From positions 1,043,001 through 1,107,000 of the forward strand of contig NZ_SZZM01000001.1 of assembly GCF_005281615.1 (NCBI RefSeq): a stretch of DNA of 64,000 nt, read 5' to 3'. The notes under the pieces were generated by a model, which worked only from the letters and a program-made list of their open reading frames with translations, had not been told where the DNA came from and did no database searches. Numbering within the stretch: the first letter of the stretch is position 1; the number at the start of each line of letters is the position of its first letter. Source of the stretch: Rhodoligotrophos defluvii. GTDB lineage: Bacteria; Pseudomonadota; Alphaproteobacteria; Rhizobiales; Im1. Shown here piece after piece: positions 38,139 to 51,928 of this stretch. A program made the position numbers and the translations under genes.

Positions 38139-39311
38139 TTGACCAGAAACACCCAGACGGTGCTGGAGTGCTACCGCGGCCACGTGGCTGCGGGCGCGCT
38201 CGAGCCTGATCCGCACCAGGAGAAGGTCGTCGAGCGGCTGGATGCCCTGGCCCGGGCGCTGCGGAGCTACCGTCCGGGCAAACGGGCCAGGGGCCTGCGC
38301 GGCCTGTTCGGGAATCGGGCTGAGCCTCCCAAGGGCATCTACATCTACGGCTCGGTCGGGCGGGGCAAGACCACCCTGATGGACCTGTTCCTGTCGGCCG
38401 TGCAAGTGGAGCGGAAGCGCCGGGTGCACTTTCATGCCTTCATGCAGGATGTGCACGAGCGCATCCATCGCCATCGTCAGGCCGTCAAGCAGGGCACCGC
38501 GCGTGGCGACGATCCGATCCCCCCGGTGGCAGAGGCCTTAGCTGCCGAGGCGGAACTGCTCTGCCTGGACGAGTTCCAGGTGTCGGACATCACCGACGCC
38601 ATGATCCTCGGGCGGTTGTTCGAAGCCCTGCTCGGCGAGGGCGTGGTGGTGGTCGCCACTTCCAACACGCCCCCGCGCGACCTCTATGAGAACGGGCTCA
38701 ATCGCAACCTGTTCTTGCCCTTCATCCGCCTCATCGAGGAAAAGCTGGACGTCCTCTCGCTCGATGGTGATACGGACTATCGCCAGCGCCACGCCACCGG
38801 CGAGGACGTCTATCTCTCGCCGCTCACGCCGCGCACGGCCGCACGCATGGATGCGCTCTGGACCAGGCTGGCCGCGGGCCGGGAGCAAGGCCCGCGCACC
38901 CTCACCGTAAAGGGCCGCCAGGTCGTGGTGCCGCAAACGGCGCCCGGCATGGCGCGCTTCCGCTTCTCCGATCTCTGCGAGAAGCCACTGGGCTCCGGCG
39001 ACTACCTCGCCATCGCGCGGCACTTCGGCATCGTGTTCATCGACGACATTCCCGTGCTGAACCAAACCAAGCGGAACGAAGCCCTCCGCTTTATCAAGCT
39101 GGTGGATACCCTCTACGATAACCACATCCGCCTGGTGGCCTCAGCCGCGGCTGAACCCGACGAGATCTATCAGCGCGGCGATCACGCCAGCGCGTTCCAG
39201 CGCACCGCCTCGCGGCTTCAGGAAATGAGATCGGCCGAATACTGGGATTCGGGTCGGGAAAGACCCGGCCTTCTGCCGATGGAACAGGGCGACCCGACCC
39301 CTGTTCCATGA
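38139..39311 (+). CDS. zapE: AFG1/ZapE family ATPase
   Basis: A 390-residue AAA-type ATPase related to cell-division ATPase ZapE and mitochondrial AFG1/LACE1. The P-loop IYGSVGRGKTTLMDLF is at about residue 66, and Walker B ELLCLDEFQVSDITDAMILG with VVVVATSNTPPRDLYENGLN follows. The C-terminal FIDDIPVLNQTKRNEALRFI is typical. The start is a TTG at 38139, 21 bases after mmsA; no ATG suits. It stands directly before mdh, as in many alphaproteobacteria. Confidence 0.92.
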   Translation: MTRNTQTVLECYRGHVAAGALEPDPHQEKVVERLDALARALRSYRPGKRARGLRGLFGNRAEPPKGIYIYGSVGRGKTTLMDLFLSAVQVERKRRVHFHAFMQDVHERIHRHRQAVKQGTARGDDPIPPVAEALAAEAELLCLDEFQVSDITDAMILGRLFEALLGEGVVVVATSNTPPRDLYENGLNRNLFLPFIRLIEEKLDVLSLDGDTDYRQRHATGEDVYLSPLTPRTAARMDALWTRLAAGREQGPRTLTVKGRQVVVPQTAPGMARFRFSDLCEKPLGSGDYLAIARHFGIVFIDDIPVLNQTKRNEALRFIKLVDTLYDNHIRLVASAAAEPDEIYQRGDHASAFQRTASRLQEMRSAEYWDSGRERPGLLPMEQGDPTPVP

Positions 39312-39366
39312 CAGCCCCGCTTCGCCTGATCCCCGCTTGCATGCGACAGGCAATCGCGTTACATGA

Positions 39367-40416
<1,050 letters not shown>

Positions 40417-40454
40417 GCTGCAACGAGCTCGACCAACAGCGCTCTGGAGACGAG

Positions 40455-41624
40455 ATGAACATCCACGAATATCAGGCCAAGGCCGTGCTCGCGGAATTTG
40501 GCGTGCCTGTGCCGAGGGGCTACCCTGCCTTCTCGGCGGATGAAGCGGTCAAGGCCGCCGAGAAGCTCGGTGGCCCCGTCTGGGTGGTGAAGGCGCAGAT
40601 CCACGCCGGCGGCCGCGGGAAGGCCGGCGGCGTCAAGGTGGTCAAGAGCATTGATGATGTGCGCAAGGAGGCCGAGCGCCTCCTTGGCTCCGTGCTCGTT
40701 ACCCATCAGACCGGTCCTGAGGGCAAGCAGGTCAACCGGCTCTATATCGAGGAAGGCTCCAGGATCGCCCGCGAGCTCTACCTCTCGGCGCTGATCGACC
40801 GCGCCACCTCGCGGATCGCCTTCATCGCCTCCACCGAGGGCGGCATGGATATCGAGGAAGTCGCCCAAAACACGCCCGAGAAGATCCTCACCTTCCATGT
40901 GGACCCGGCCGCCGGCTACAGCCCTTATATCGGCCGCAACATCGCCTATGCCCTCAAGGTCGAGGGCGATCAGATCAAGCAATGCGTCAAGCTGATTGGC
41001 AAACTCTATGAAGCCTTTGTCGCCAAGGACATGAGCCTGCTCGAGATAAACCCGCTCATCGTCACCGAGGCGGGCGACCTCCTGTGCCTCGATGCCAAGG
41101 TGAACTTCGACGACAACGGGCTGTTCCGCCACAAGGACATTGCCGAGTTGCGCGACGAGAGCGAGGAGGACCCGAAGGAGCGCGAGGCCGCCCGCTACGA
41201 CCTCAACTATGTCGCCCTCGACGGCACTATCGGCTGCATGGTGAACGGCGCCGGCCTCGCCATGGCCACCATGGACATCATCAAGCTCTATGGCGCCGAG
41301 CCTGCCAATTTCCTCGATGTGGGCGGCGGCGCCACCACAGAGCGGGTCACCGCAGCCTTCAAGATCATCACCTCCGACCCGAACGTGAAGGGCATCCTGG
41401 TCAACATCTTCGGCGGCATCATGAAATGCGATGTCATCGCTCAAGGGGTGGTGACCGCAGTGAAGGAAGTCGGCCTCAAGGTTCCGCTGGTGGTCCGGCT
41501 GGAAGGCACCAATGTGGAGCTCGGCAAGCAGATCCTGCGCGACTCCAAGCTCAACGTCATTCCCGCCGACAATCTCGACGACGCTGCCCGCAAGGTCGTC
41601 GCCGCCGTGAAGGAGGCCGCATAA
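40455..41624 (+). CDS. sucC: Succinyl-CoA synthetase, beta subunit
   Basis: ADP- or GDP-forming succinyl-CoA ligase beta chain. The 389-residue protein opens [20 protein letters not shown] (ATP-grasp), with [39 protein letters not shown] (metal site), [20 protein letters not shown] and [25 protein letters not shown] lies upstream of the ATG. It shares a TAATG overlap with sucD. Confidence 0.97.
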   Translation: MNIHEYQAKAVLAEFGVPVPRGYPAFSADEAVKAAEKLGGPVWVVKAQIHAGGRGKAGGVKVVKSIDDVRKEAERLLGSVLVTHQTGPEGKQVNRLYIEEGSRIARELYLSALIDRATSRIAFIASTEGGMDIEEVAQNTPEKILTFHVDPAAGYSPYIGRNIAYALKVEGDQIKQCVKLIGKLYEAFVAKDMSLLEINPLIVTEAGDLLCLDAKVNFDDNGLFRHKDIAELRDESEEDPKEREAARYDLNYVALDGTIGCMVNGAGLAMATMDIIKLYGAEPANFLDVGGGATTERVTAAFKIITSDPNVKGILVNIFGGIMKCDVIAQGVVTAVKEVGLKVPLVVRLEGTNVELGKQILRDSKLNVIPADNLDDAARKVVAAVKEAA

Positions 41625-42499
41625 TGGCCATTCTCGTCGACAAGAACACCAAGGTTATCTGCCAGGGTATCACCGGCAAGAACGGCACCTTCCACACGGA
41701 ACAGGCGATTGCCTATGGCACGAAGATGGTCGGCGGCGTGACCCCTGGCAAAGGCGGCACCACCCATATCGGACTGCCGATCTTCGATACGGTCGCCGAG
41801 GCCAAGGCCGAGACGGGTGCGGACGCCTCCGTCATCTACGTGCCACCGCCCTTCGCAGCCGATGCCATCCTCGAAGCCATCGATGCGGAGATCGAACTCA
41901 TCGTCTGCATAACCGAGGGCATTCCGGCCCTGGACATGGTGAAGGTGAAACGCGCGCTACAGGGCTCCAAATCGCGCCTCGTGGGCCCGAACTGCCCGGG
42001 CGTGATCACCCCGGATGCCTGCAAGATCGGCATCATGCCCGGCCATATCCACCAGCGCGGCTCCGTCGGCATCGTCTCGCGCTCCGGCACGCTCACCTAT
42101 GAGGCGGTCGCGCAGACCACCGCAGCAGGTCTCGGCCAGTCCACCTGCGTCGGCATCGGCGGCGACCCGGTCAAGGGCCTCGACTTCGTCGACGTGCTCG
42201 AGATGTTCCTCGCCGATCCGGAGACCCGGTCGATCATCATGATCGGCGAGATCGGCGGCAGTGCCGAGGAGCAGGCGGCCGACTTCATCCGTCAATCAAA
42301 GGTCAAGAAGCCGATGGTAGGGTTCATCGCCGGCGTGACCGCGCCGCCCGGGCGGCGTATGGGCCATGCCGGAGCCATCATCGCCGGGGGCAAGGGGGCG
42401 GCGGCAGACAAGATCGAGGCCATGTCCAGCGCAGGCATCGTCGTCTCAAAATCGCCCGCAGCTCTTGGCACGACCTTGGTCGAGGTCCTAAATAGGTAG
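41624..42499 (+). CDS. sucD: Succinyl-CoA synthetase, alpha subunit
   Basis: CoA-binding, phospho-histidine-bearing subunit. The 291-residue protein has [60 protein letters not shown], and the active His in [20 protein letters not shown]. The ATG overlaps the sucC stop by one base. Confidence 0.97.
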   Translation: MAILVDKNTKVICQGITGKNGTFHTEQAIAYGTKMVGGVTPGKGGTTHIGLPIFDTVAEAKAETGADASVIYVPPPFAADAILEAIDAEIELIVCITEGIPALDMVKVKRALQGSKSRLVGPNCPGVITPDACKIGIMPGHIHQRGSVGIVSRSGTLTYEAVAQTTAAGLGQSTCVGIGGDPVKGLDFVDVLEMFLADPETRSIIMIGEIGGSAEEQAADFIRQSKVKKPMVGFIAGVTAPPGRRMGHAGAIIAGGKGAAADKIEAMSSAGIVVSKSPAALGTTLVEVLNR

Positions 42500-42574
42500 C
42501 GTCCGTAACACGTTGGAAAACGAGTGTTAGCCTCTTCCACCGATCGTGATTTCACCTCGAATGAACCGGGCGGT

Positions 42575-42594
42575 CCGCGGCGAATAAGCCGCGG
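42575..42594 (+). promoter_or_regulatory. Hairpin in the sucD-sucA leader
   Basis: CCGCGGC (42575-42581) and GCCGCGG (42588-42594) form a perfect 7-base-pair GC stem with loop GAATAA in the 107-base gap before sucA, ending four bases before the GGAG ribosome site (42598-42601). No T-run follows, so it is not an intrinsic terminator. It could adjust mRNA stability or translation of sucA within the operon. Confidence 0.3.
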
Positions 42595-42606
42595 GTTGGA
42601 GCGATA

Positions 42607-45576
<2,970 letters not shown>

Positions 45577-45627
45577 CGGACAAGGATTGCTCGGTCGACG
45601 CAATGAAACATCTTGGGACGATCAGAT

Positions 45628-46917
45628 ATGCCGACTGAAATTCGCGTGCCGAGCCTTGGCGAGTCCGTCACGGAGGCCACCATCTCCCAGTGGTTCAAGA
45701 AGGAAGGCGACAGCGTTAACGCCGATGAACCGCTGGTCGAGCTGGAGACGGACAAGGTCACCATCGAGGTGCCCGCGCCGAGCAGCGGGGTTCTATCGGA
45801 TATCCGGGTTAAGGACGGCGACACCGTGAATGTCGGTGCGGTCCTCGGCGCCATATCCGAGGCGGGCGCTCCGATCGCCAAGGCGCCGGCCAAGGAGAAG
45901 GCGGCCGCAAAGCCTGCGGCGGTCGAACGTCCGGAGCAGAAGTCGGACAGTCCCAAGCCGATCATCGGACCCGAGCCGATTATCGAGCGCGGCAAGCCCG
46001 AGGCGCCTGTCGCGGCAGCTGAGCTGTCGCCGGCCGTGCGCCGCCTGGTTGCCGAGAATGAGCTTGATCCGGCCGCTATTCGCGGGAGCGGCAAGGACGG
46101 CCGGCTGCTCAAGGGTGATGTGCTGAGCTATATCGAGCAGGGCGGACGGCCGGCAGCCGCAAAGGCGCCGCAACCGCAGGAAGCACCCGCGCCCCAGGCG
46201 CCGCGCGTTGCGGATGAAGCGCGCGAAGAGCGGGTTCGGATGACCCGGCTGCGCCAAACCATCGCCCGCAGGCTCAAGGAGGCCCAGAACACCGCGGCCA
46301 TGCTCACCACCTTCAACGAGGTGGACATGACCGAGGTCATGGCCCTCCGCGCGCACTACAAGGACCTGTTCGAGAAGAAGCACGGGGTGAAGCTCGGCTT
46401 CATGAGCTTCTTCGTCAAGGCGGTGGTCCATGCCCTGCGCGAGATCCCGGCGGTGAATGCCGAGATCGACGGCGACGACATCGTCTACAAGAACTACTAC
46501 CACATCGGCGTGGCGGTCGGCACCGACAAGGGCCTGGTGGTGCCAGTGGTGCGCGACGCCGACATGCTGAGCCTGGCCGAGATCGAGAAGGCCATCAACG
46601 ACTTCGGCAGGCGCGCCCGCGAGGGCCAGCTCAAGATCGAGGAGATGCAGGGCGGCACCTTCACCATCTCCAATGGCGGCATCTACGGCTCGCTGATGTC
46701 CACGCCGATCCTGAACGCGCCGCAGTCCGGCATTCTCGGCATGCACAAGATCCAGCAGCGCCCGGTGGTGGTCGACGGCAAGATCGAGGCTCGGCCGATG
46801 ATGTATCTCGCGCTCTCCTATGATCATCGCATCGTCGATGGCAAGGAGGCGGTGACTTTCCTCGTGCGGGTGAAGGAATCCCTGGAGGCGCCGCAGCGCC
46901 TGCTGCTTGATCTTTGA
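45628..46917 (+). CDS. sucB: Dihydrolipoyl succinyltransferase (2-oxoglutarate dehydrogenase E2)
   Basis: E2 core of the complex. Residues 1-80 form one lipoyl domain with Lys43 in [12 protein letters not shown] Pro/Ala/Lys linker (about 85-130) leads to the E1/E3-binding domain [20 protein letters not shown], a second linker, and the catalytic domain with [17 protein letters not shown] (His400, Asp404). The 429-residue form starts at the ATG 45628, which matches family N-termini; a TTG five codons upstream is possible. Confidence 0.97.
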   Translation: MPTEIRVPSLGESVTEATISQWFKKEGDSVNADEPLVELETDKVTIEVPAPSSGVLSDIRVKDGDTVNVGAVLGAISEAGAPIAKAPAKEKAAAKPAAVERPEQKSDSPKPIIGPEPIIERGKPEAPVAAAELSPAVRRLVAENELDPAAIRGSGKDGRLLKGDVLSYIEQGGRPAAAKAPQPQEAPAPQAPRVADEAREERVRMTRLRQTIARRLKEAQNTAAMLTTFNEVDMTEVMALRAHYKDLFEKKHGVKLGFMSFFVKAVVHALREIPAVNAEIDGDDIVYKNYYHIGVAVGTDKGLVVPVVRDADMLSLAEIEKAINDFGRRAREGQLKIEEMQGGTFTISNGGIYGSLMSTPILNAPQSGILGMHKIQQRPVVVDGKIEARPMMYLALSYDHRIVDGKEAVTFLVRVKESLEAPQRLLLDL

Positions 46918-46988
46918 GTTGCCCTGGGTGACATTGGCCGGCAGATTTCGCATAAGATCTTTCGCTAGCAAGACCTGAGGACTTGCCG

Positions 46989-47423
46989 ATGCCGTCCGAA
47001 GCCGAAGCGCCTGCTCAAACTCTGGTGCCGCATTTGTCGGTGAAGGGCGGCAATGAGGCGATAGAGTTCTACCAGAAGGCTTTCGGCGCCACTGTCACCA
47101 CGCGGGTTCCAGCCGAGGACGGCCATCGCGTGCTTTACGCGGCGCTAAGCGTGAACGGTGCCTCCGTTTATCTCTCTGATGAGTTCCCCGAATTCGGTGC
47201 TGCGGCCAGTCCCTCTGCATCAACGCTCGGCGGCACCTCGGTGGCCCTTCACCTGCATTTTCCCACGGCCGCGCATGCGGACAGCGCCTTCCAGCGCGCC
47301 GTGGACGCGGGCGCGGAGCCGATCATGCCCATGATGGACGCGCAGTGGGGCGACCGCTATGGCCGCCTGCGTGACCCCTTCGGGCATGTCTGGTCTTTTG
47401 GCGGCCCGCTTGCGCACTCCTGA
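46989..47423 (+). CDS. VOC-family (glyoxalase/PhnB-like) protein
   Basis: A 144-residue vicinal-oxygen-chelate fold protein. LVPHLSVKGGNEAIEFYQKA and FGATVTTRVPAEDGHRVLYA are PhnB/glyoxalase-like. PMMDAQWGDRYGRLRDPFGH followed by WSFGGP is the family's C-terminal signature. Metal ligands and substrate are not certain. It is inserted between sucB and lpd on the same strand, an unusual passenger in this TCA operon. GAGG lies eight bases before the ATG. Confidence 0.87.
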   Translation: MPSEAEAPAQTLVPHLSVKGGNEAIEFYQKAFGATVTTRVPAEDGHRVLYAALSVNGASVYLSDEFPEFGAAASPSASTLGGTSVALHLHFPTAAHADSAFQRAVDAGAEPIMPMMDAQWGDRYGRLRDPFGHVWSFGGPLAHS

Positions 47424-47457
47424 ACACACACATTTCTCGACAGAAAGAAGGTAAGCG

Positions 47458-48861
47458 ATGGCGGACAGCTTCGACCTCGTGGTGATCGGTACGGGCCCGG
47501 GCGGCTATGTCTGCGCCATTCGCGCTGCCCAGCTCGGCATGAAGGTGGCGGTCGTCGAAAAGAACCCCACCTTCGGCGGCACCTGCCTCAACATCGGCTG
47601 CATACCCTCCAAGGCGCTGCTGCATGCGAGCGAGGAATTCGAGAAGGCTGCCCACCATCTCTCCGAGCTCGGCATCGACATCGGTGCGCCCAAGCTCGAC
47701 CTCGCCCGCCTCATGGCCTTCAAGGACGAAGGGGTCGAGGGCAATGTGAAGGGCGTCGAGTTCCTCATGAAGAAGAACAAGATCACGCCGTTCCAAGGGG
47801 TTGGGCGCATTCTCGGCGCCGGCAAGGTGGAGGTCGCCGGCGAGAACGGCACTCAGACCATCGACACCAAGGCCATCGTTATCGCCACCGGCTCCGACGT
47901 GGCGCGGCTGCCCGGCATCGATATCGACGAGAAGGATATCGTGACCTCCACCGGCGCCTTGAGCCTGGAGAAGGTACCGGAGAAGCTCCTGGTGATCGGT
48001 GCCGGCATTATCGGCCTGGAGCTTGGCTCCGTATGGCGCAGGCTCGGCGCGCAGGTGATCGTGGTCGAGTTCCTCGACCGCATCACGCCGGGCATGGATG
48101 CCGAGATCGCCAAGAACTTCCAGCGCATTCTCAAGAAGCAGGGCATGGAGTTCCTGCTTTCGACCAAGGTGACCAAGGTCGAAAAACAGGGTCAGGGGCT
48201 GAAGGTCACCACCGAGCCCGCCAAGGGCGGCGAGCCCAAGGTGCTGGATGCCGACGTGGTTCTGGTGGCGGTGGGCCGGGTTCCCTACACTGAGGGCCTC
48301 GGTCTCGAAGAAGCCGGCATCCGCCGCGACAACAAGGGCCGCGTCGACGTGGATGAGCATTTCCAGACCAGCATGCCCGGCATCTACGCCATTGGCGATG
48401 TGATCCGCGGACCCATGCTCGCCCATAAGGGCGAGGACGAGGGCGTCGCCGTTGCCGAGATCATCGCCGGCAAGGCGGGCCACGTGAACTACGACGTGAT
48501 CCCCAACGTGATCTACACCTCGCCCGAACTGGCCAGCGTCGGCAAGACCGAAGAAGAGCTGAAGGAGGCTGGCGTCGCCTACAAGGTCGGCAAGTTCCCC
48601 TTCACCGCCAATGGTCGCGCCAAGGCCAACAAGACCACGGAAGGCTTCGTCAAGTTCCTGGCCGACGCCAAGACCGACCGGGTGCTCGGCTGCCACATCA
48701 TCGGCGCCAATGCGGGCGAGATGATCCACGAGGTGGCGGTGCTCATGGAGTTCGGCGGTTCGTCGGAGGATCTTGCGCGCACCTGCCATGCACATCCCAC
48801 CCTGTCGGAGGCCGTCAAGGAAGCAGCGCTCTCCGTCGAGAACCGCGCCATCCACATGTAG
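47458..48861 (+). CDS. lpd: Dihydrolipoyl dehydrogenase (E3)
   Basis: FAD enzyme reoxidising dihydrolipoyl groups of the 2-oxoglutarate dehydrogenase complex. The 467-residue protein has [20 protein letters not shown] (FAD), the redox pair in [37 protein letters not shown] (NAD), [20 protein letters not shown], and the catalytic His-Glu in [15 protein letters not shown]. Its position downstream of sucB identifies the partner complex. Confidence 0.96.
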   Translation: MADSFDLVVIGTGPGGYVCAIRAAQLGMKVAVVEKNPTFGGTCLNIGCIPSKALLHASEEFEKAAHHLSELGIDIGAPKLDLARLMAFKDEGVEGNVKGVEFLMKKNKITPFQGVGRILGAGKVEVAGENGTQTIDTKAIVIATGSDVARLPGIDIDEKDIVTSTGALSLEKVPEKLLVIGAGIIGLELGSVWRRLGAQVIVVEFLDRITPGMDAEIAKNFQRILKKQGMEFLLSTKVTKVEKQGQGLKVTTEPAKGGEPKVLDADVVLVAVGRVPYTEGLGLEEAGIRRDNKGRVDVDEHFQTSMPGIYAIGDVIRGPMLAHKGEDEGVAVAEIIAGKAGHVNYDVIPNVIYTSPELASVGKTEEELKEAGVAYKVGKFPFTANGRAKANKTTEGFVKFLADAKTDRVLGCHIIGANAGEMIHEVAVLMEFGGSSEDLARTCHAHPTLSEAVKEAALSVENRAIHM

Positions 48862-48898
48862 CCGGGCGGGCGGCTTATCCACTTCTCGGGATCATGCT

Positions 48899-50224
48899 CT
48901 AAGCGCGCCCGTGCAGCACGATGCGCGAGCCGTCGCTGAACCGCGAGAAGCGGAAGGGCGCGGGGTCGACGATCGGGTTGGCGCCTGTGACCAGATCGGC
49001 CATCAGCCAACCCGCCCCGGGCCCGATGCCGAAGCCATGGCCGGAAAAGCCGGTGGCGACGAAGAATCCGGGGATCGCATCGACCGCCGAAATCACCGGA
49101 ACGGCATCCGGCGTCACATCGATATAGCCGGCCCAGCTGTCGGTGATCTTGGCATCGCGGAACAGGGGAAAGCTGCGCCGCAGGTTGTCCATGGCCTCAG
49201 TGAGATCGGCAGACCTCGGGCGCGGATCGTAGATGCGGGTCTTCTCGAACGGGCTGATCTGATCGAGGGCCCAGCGCTTGGGCGTGTTCCATTCCTCGAA
49301 GAAGCGCCCGCTCAGCCGCGGCCTGATGGTCTTCCACTCCAGCTGCAAGGTGGGCAGGAACTCCGAGAAAAAGGCAAAGCTATCCGGCACGATTTCCGGG
49401 ACGATCCGGTCGCCATGGGCAACGGTGTAGCCGCCGTCGGCGCGCTTCCGGTAGGCAAAGCCAGGTCCCCAGGCCGAGGGGGCAGGCCCGTCCACCGGCG
49501 TCGTGCGCATGACTGACGACAGAATCTTGAGCTGCGGCAGCCGCACATCCAGCGACCGGCAGAACAGGCTCGACCACGCCCCACCCGCCAGCACCACCTG
49601 CGAGCAGGCGATGCTTCCTTTTTCCGTGATCACGCCCGAGACGCGCCCCGCCTGCCGTTCAATGCCGCGCACGGCGCAATTCGTGAAGATTTTGGCCCCG
49701 GCCCGGCGTGCGCCGCGCGCGATGGCTGGAGCGGCGATGAACGGCTCGGCCTTGCCGTCGCTGGGTGTATAAAGCGCGCCCTTCCAGCGGGTTACCGACT
49801 GCGGCAGCAGTTCGGCAACGCGGTCGCCGTCCACCAGCTGCGAGTCGAGCTGGTAGCTGCGTGCATGCTGCAGCCAGGCCTCGTGCTTGGCCAAGGCCTC
49901 GTCCGTCGCGGCGAGATAGAGGATTCCCGTGGTGCGGAACCCCGTCTCCTCGCCCAAGCGGTCGTTCATCTGCCGCCACAGGGCGAGGGATTCGATGATC
50001 AGCGGGATCTCGCGCGGGTCGCGGCCCATCTGCCGGCACCAGCCCCAGTTCCGGCTCGACTGCTCGCCGGCGATCCTGCCCTTCTCGCACAGCACCACCG
50101 ACACATTGCGCTCCGCCAGGAACAGGGCGAGCGAGGTGCCGATGATCCCGCCTCCGATGATCACAACGTCCGCCCGGTCCGGCAGCTTTTCGTCCGAAAC
50201 CACCTGCGCAACATCAGCAAGCAT
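48899..50224 (-). CDS. FAD-dependent amine/amino-acid oxidoreductase (DAO family)
   Basis: A 441-residue flavoprotein of the D-amino-acid-oxidase fold. The FAD motif DVVIIGGGIIGTSLALFLAE is at about residue 20. SSRNWGWCRQMGRDPREIPL is typical of a subgroup acting on secondary or N-substituted amines, and GFFVATGFSGHGFGIGPGAG closes the FAD site. The substrate is not determined; sarcosine-, opine- or glycine-oxidase-like roles are all possible. The start is the ATG at 50222-50224 with GAGGGGG upstream. It converges with lpd across 37 bases. Confidence 0.87.
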   Translation of the reverse strand: MLADVAQVVSDEKLPDRADVVIIGGGIIGTSLALFLAERNVSVVLCEKGRIAGEQSSRNWGWCRQMGRDPREIPLIIESLALWRQMNDRLGEETGFRTTGILYLAATDEALAKHEAWLQHARSYQLDSQLVDGDRVAELLPQSVTRWKGALYTPSDGKAEPFIAAPAIARGARRAGAKIFTNCAVRGIERQAGRVSGVITEKGSIACSQVVLAGGAWSSLFCRSLDVRLPQLKILSSVMRTTPVDGPAPSAWGPGFAYRKRADGGYTVAHGDRIVPEIVPDSFAFFSEFLPTLQLEWKTIRPRLSGRFFEEWNTPKRWALDQISPFEKTRIYDPRPRSADLTEAMDNLRRSFPLFRDAKITDSWAGYIDVTPDAVPVISAVDAIPGFFVATGFSGHGFGIGPGAGWLMADLVTGANPIVDPAPFRFSRFSDGSRIVLHGRA

Positions 50225-50280
50225 ATGCAAACCCCCTCATGTCGGGCCTATCCATAGGCGGAAAGCAGTGGCTCTGCCTA

Positions 50281-50392
50281 GAGCATTTTCGAGCGAAGTG
50301 GATACCGGTTCGCGTGAAGAAAATGCGACCAAGCAAGAACTTAGAGCGCTTCCGCGATTCGGAGAAAAGTGGAAGCGCTCTAGAGCTTGTTA
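50281..50392. repeat. Rhizobial palindromic intergenic repeat (RIME-like), two hairpins
   Basis: Two palindromes stand side by side. GCATTTTC (50283-50290) pairs with GAAAATGC (50319-50326) around a GC-rich middle that includes GATACCGGTTCGCGTGAAG. AGAGCGCTTCC (50343-50353) pairs perfectly with GGAAGCGCTCT (50371-50381). The first half strongly resembles the dispersed palindromic repeats I know from rhizobial genomes. It lies between the amine oxidoreductase and the cupin gene and includes the cupin stop codon at 50380-50382. Confidence 0.7.
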
Positions 50393-50817
50393 GGAGCACC
50401 GGGGGACCAGCCGGGTGGGGCGAGTTCGAAACCGGAAAACAGGAAACCCGGCGAGACCGTGCAGCTTACCAGCGTCCATGGCCCCAAGCTTTCGGCAGAC
50501 TGCCAGGCATCCGCCGGCACGATGACCTGCGGCGCCTGGCCCGCCGCAAGATCGGCCCCAAGGGTGTGCCGCACCTCCGAACCGCCTTCCGCCACGCGCA
50601 ACAGCAGGGGAGCCCCCGCATGGAAATGCCATATCTCCGTAGCGTCGACCCGGTGCCAGGCACTCCTTTCGCCGTCCCGCAACAAGAAATAGATCGCCGT
50701 GCCGCTCGGCCGCTCGCCTTCCGCGGCTGGCGCGCGCCAGGTCTCGCGGAAATGCCCGCCTTCCGGATGCGGGGAAAGCTCAAGCCGCGCGATCACCTCC
50801 TCGGCGGTAAGGGGCAT
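50380..50817 (-). CDS. Cupin protein, DUF985 family
   Basis: A 145-residue single-domain cupin of the DUF985 group. ELSPHPEGGHFRETWRAP, TAIYFLLRDGERSAWHRVDA and EIWHFHAGAPLLLRVAEGG supply the metal-ligand histidines, and VSCTVSPGFLFSGFELAP is the usual C-terminus. Function is unknown; relatives include epimerase-like proteins. It lies two bases after gloB, so the two are probably co-transcribed. The last residues (NKL) and the stop codon are contributed by the adjacent repeat. Confidence 0.85.
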   Translation of the reverse strand: MPLTAEEVIARLELSPHPEGGHFRETWRAPAAEGERPSGTAIYFLLRDGERSAWHRVDATEIWHFHAGAPLLLRVAEGGSEVRHTLGADLAAGQAPQVIVPADAWQSAESLGPWTLVSCTVSPGFLFSGFELAPPGWSPGAPNKL

Positions 50818-50819
50818 GG

Positions 50820-51590
50820 TCAGAACTCGTCCTTGCGCCGGCGGATCTCGGCGAACACCTCGGCATCGGAATGTCCGACCATGCCGAGCCGAGCGCGGAT
50901 GGCCGGACTGTTCGGCCGCACGAAGGGATTGGTCTCCAGCTCGAGGCCGATCGTCGTTGGCACGGTCGGCTCACCGTTGCTGCGCTTCTGCGTGATCTCT
51001 TGCGAGCGCCGCTGCAGCGCCTGGTTCTCCGGCTCGATGGTGAGCGCAAACCGCGCGTTGGCGGCGGTATACTCGTGCCCGCTATAAACCACCGTGTCCT
51101 TCGGCAGGGCCATGAGCTTTGAGAGAGACCACCACATCTGCTCCATGGTACCCTCGAACACACGGCCGCAGCCCAAGGGGAACAGCGTGTCTGCCACAAA
51201 CACCAGTTTCTGGTCGGGAAGGTGATAAGCGATATGTCCCAGGGTATGGCCCGGGGTTTCGATAATATCGACCTTGTGCCCCGCGAAATCGATCTGGTCG
51301 CCCTCGCCGAGGCTGATGTCGATGGCCGGTATGCGCGAGGCTTCGCGCCTGGGGCCATAGACCTTGCAACCGAATGTCGCCTTGAGGTCCACAACGCCCG
51401 CCGTATGGTCCACGTGATGGTGGGTGCAGAACAGATGGGTGAGCGTCCATCCCCGGCTGGCCAGGGCGTCCATCACCGCCCGGGCATCCGGAGCATCAAT
51501 TGCCGCCGTGGATTGACTGCCGGGCTCGTGAATCAAAACGCAATAATTATCTTCCAGACAAAGGAACTGATATATCTGCAGGGATGTCAT
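50820..51590 (-). CDS. gloB: Hydroxyacylglutathione hydrolase (glyoxalase II)
   Basis: Hydrolyses S-lactoylglutathione to D-lactate and glutathione, completing methylglyoxal detoxification. The 256-residue metallo-beta-lactamase-fold enzyme has LCLEDNYCVLIHEPGS, the metal motif CTHHHVDHTAGV, TPGHTLGHIAYHLP, VADTLFPLGCGRVFEGTMEQ and YSGHEYTAANARFAL. AGGAGC precedes the ATG. It is divergent from a methyltransferase, a conserved alphaproteobacterial arrangement. Confidence 0.95.
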   Translation of the reverse strand: MTSLQIYQFLCLEDNYCVLIHEPGSQSTAAIDAPDARAVMDALASRGWTLTHLFCTHHHVDHTAGVVDLKATFGCKVYGPRREASRIPAIDISLGEGDQIDFAGHKVDIIETPGHTLGHIAYHLPDQKLVFVADTLFPLGCGRVFEGTMEQMWWSLSKLMALPKDTVVYSGHEYTAANARFALTIEPENQALQRRSQEITQKRSNGEPTVPTTIGLELETNPFVRPNSPAIRARLGMVGHSDAEVFAEIRRRKDEF

Positions 51591-51928
51591 AGATGCTCCT
51601 GAACCGTAGAGGACTCGAATAAACGCAACACTGTTCGTGCCCGCTTGCGGGTGACATCTCGAGGAATATTTTCCTATTACACTCTAGTGCTCATGCGCGG
51701 CTGCCTCGGTCTTGACGTTGTGTCCTTGCAAAAGCTTGCGCCCGCGGTGGTCAGACATGCCGAGGGGCGCTGGCGATGGGTAAGGGAAGGTTGAGCAGAT
51801 CGGCCTAAGTATCTTGGAGCACACAACCAATGTCAACTTCAGCAGGCAGATCTTTCATGGTTGATGTTGAAAGACCCGAGGATTATCGGGGTTTGCGCAT
51901 CTGGTGAATCCGTCTGGGACAACGCTCG
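51591..51928. other. 338-bp gene-free divergent region between gloB and the methyltransferase
   Basis: Should carry promoters for both genes, but none is convincing. Short hairpins are visible: CCCGC/GCGGG (51640-51651), AGGAA/TTCCT (51662-51675), CTTTC/GAAAG (51852-51873) and CCCGA/TCGGG (51875-51890). The last two sit in the presumed leader of the methyltransferase gene. No ORF or RNA gene is recognised. Confidence 0.45.

Noticed and set aside
36510-38474. Long antisense open frame across mmsA and zapE
   Set aside because: A shadow frame: it spans two clear genes and has a His/Asp/Ala-rich composition typical of the reverse complement of such genes.
47323-48882. 519-residue antisense frame opposite lpd
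   Set aside because: The plus strand is an unmistakable dihydrolipoyl dehydrogenase, so this is a mirror frame.
48862-48898. Possible fragment of the rhizobial palindromic repeat between lpd and the amine oxidoreductase
   Set aside because: Only a short resemblance (TCCACTT...ATGCTCTA) with no paired stem.
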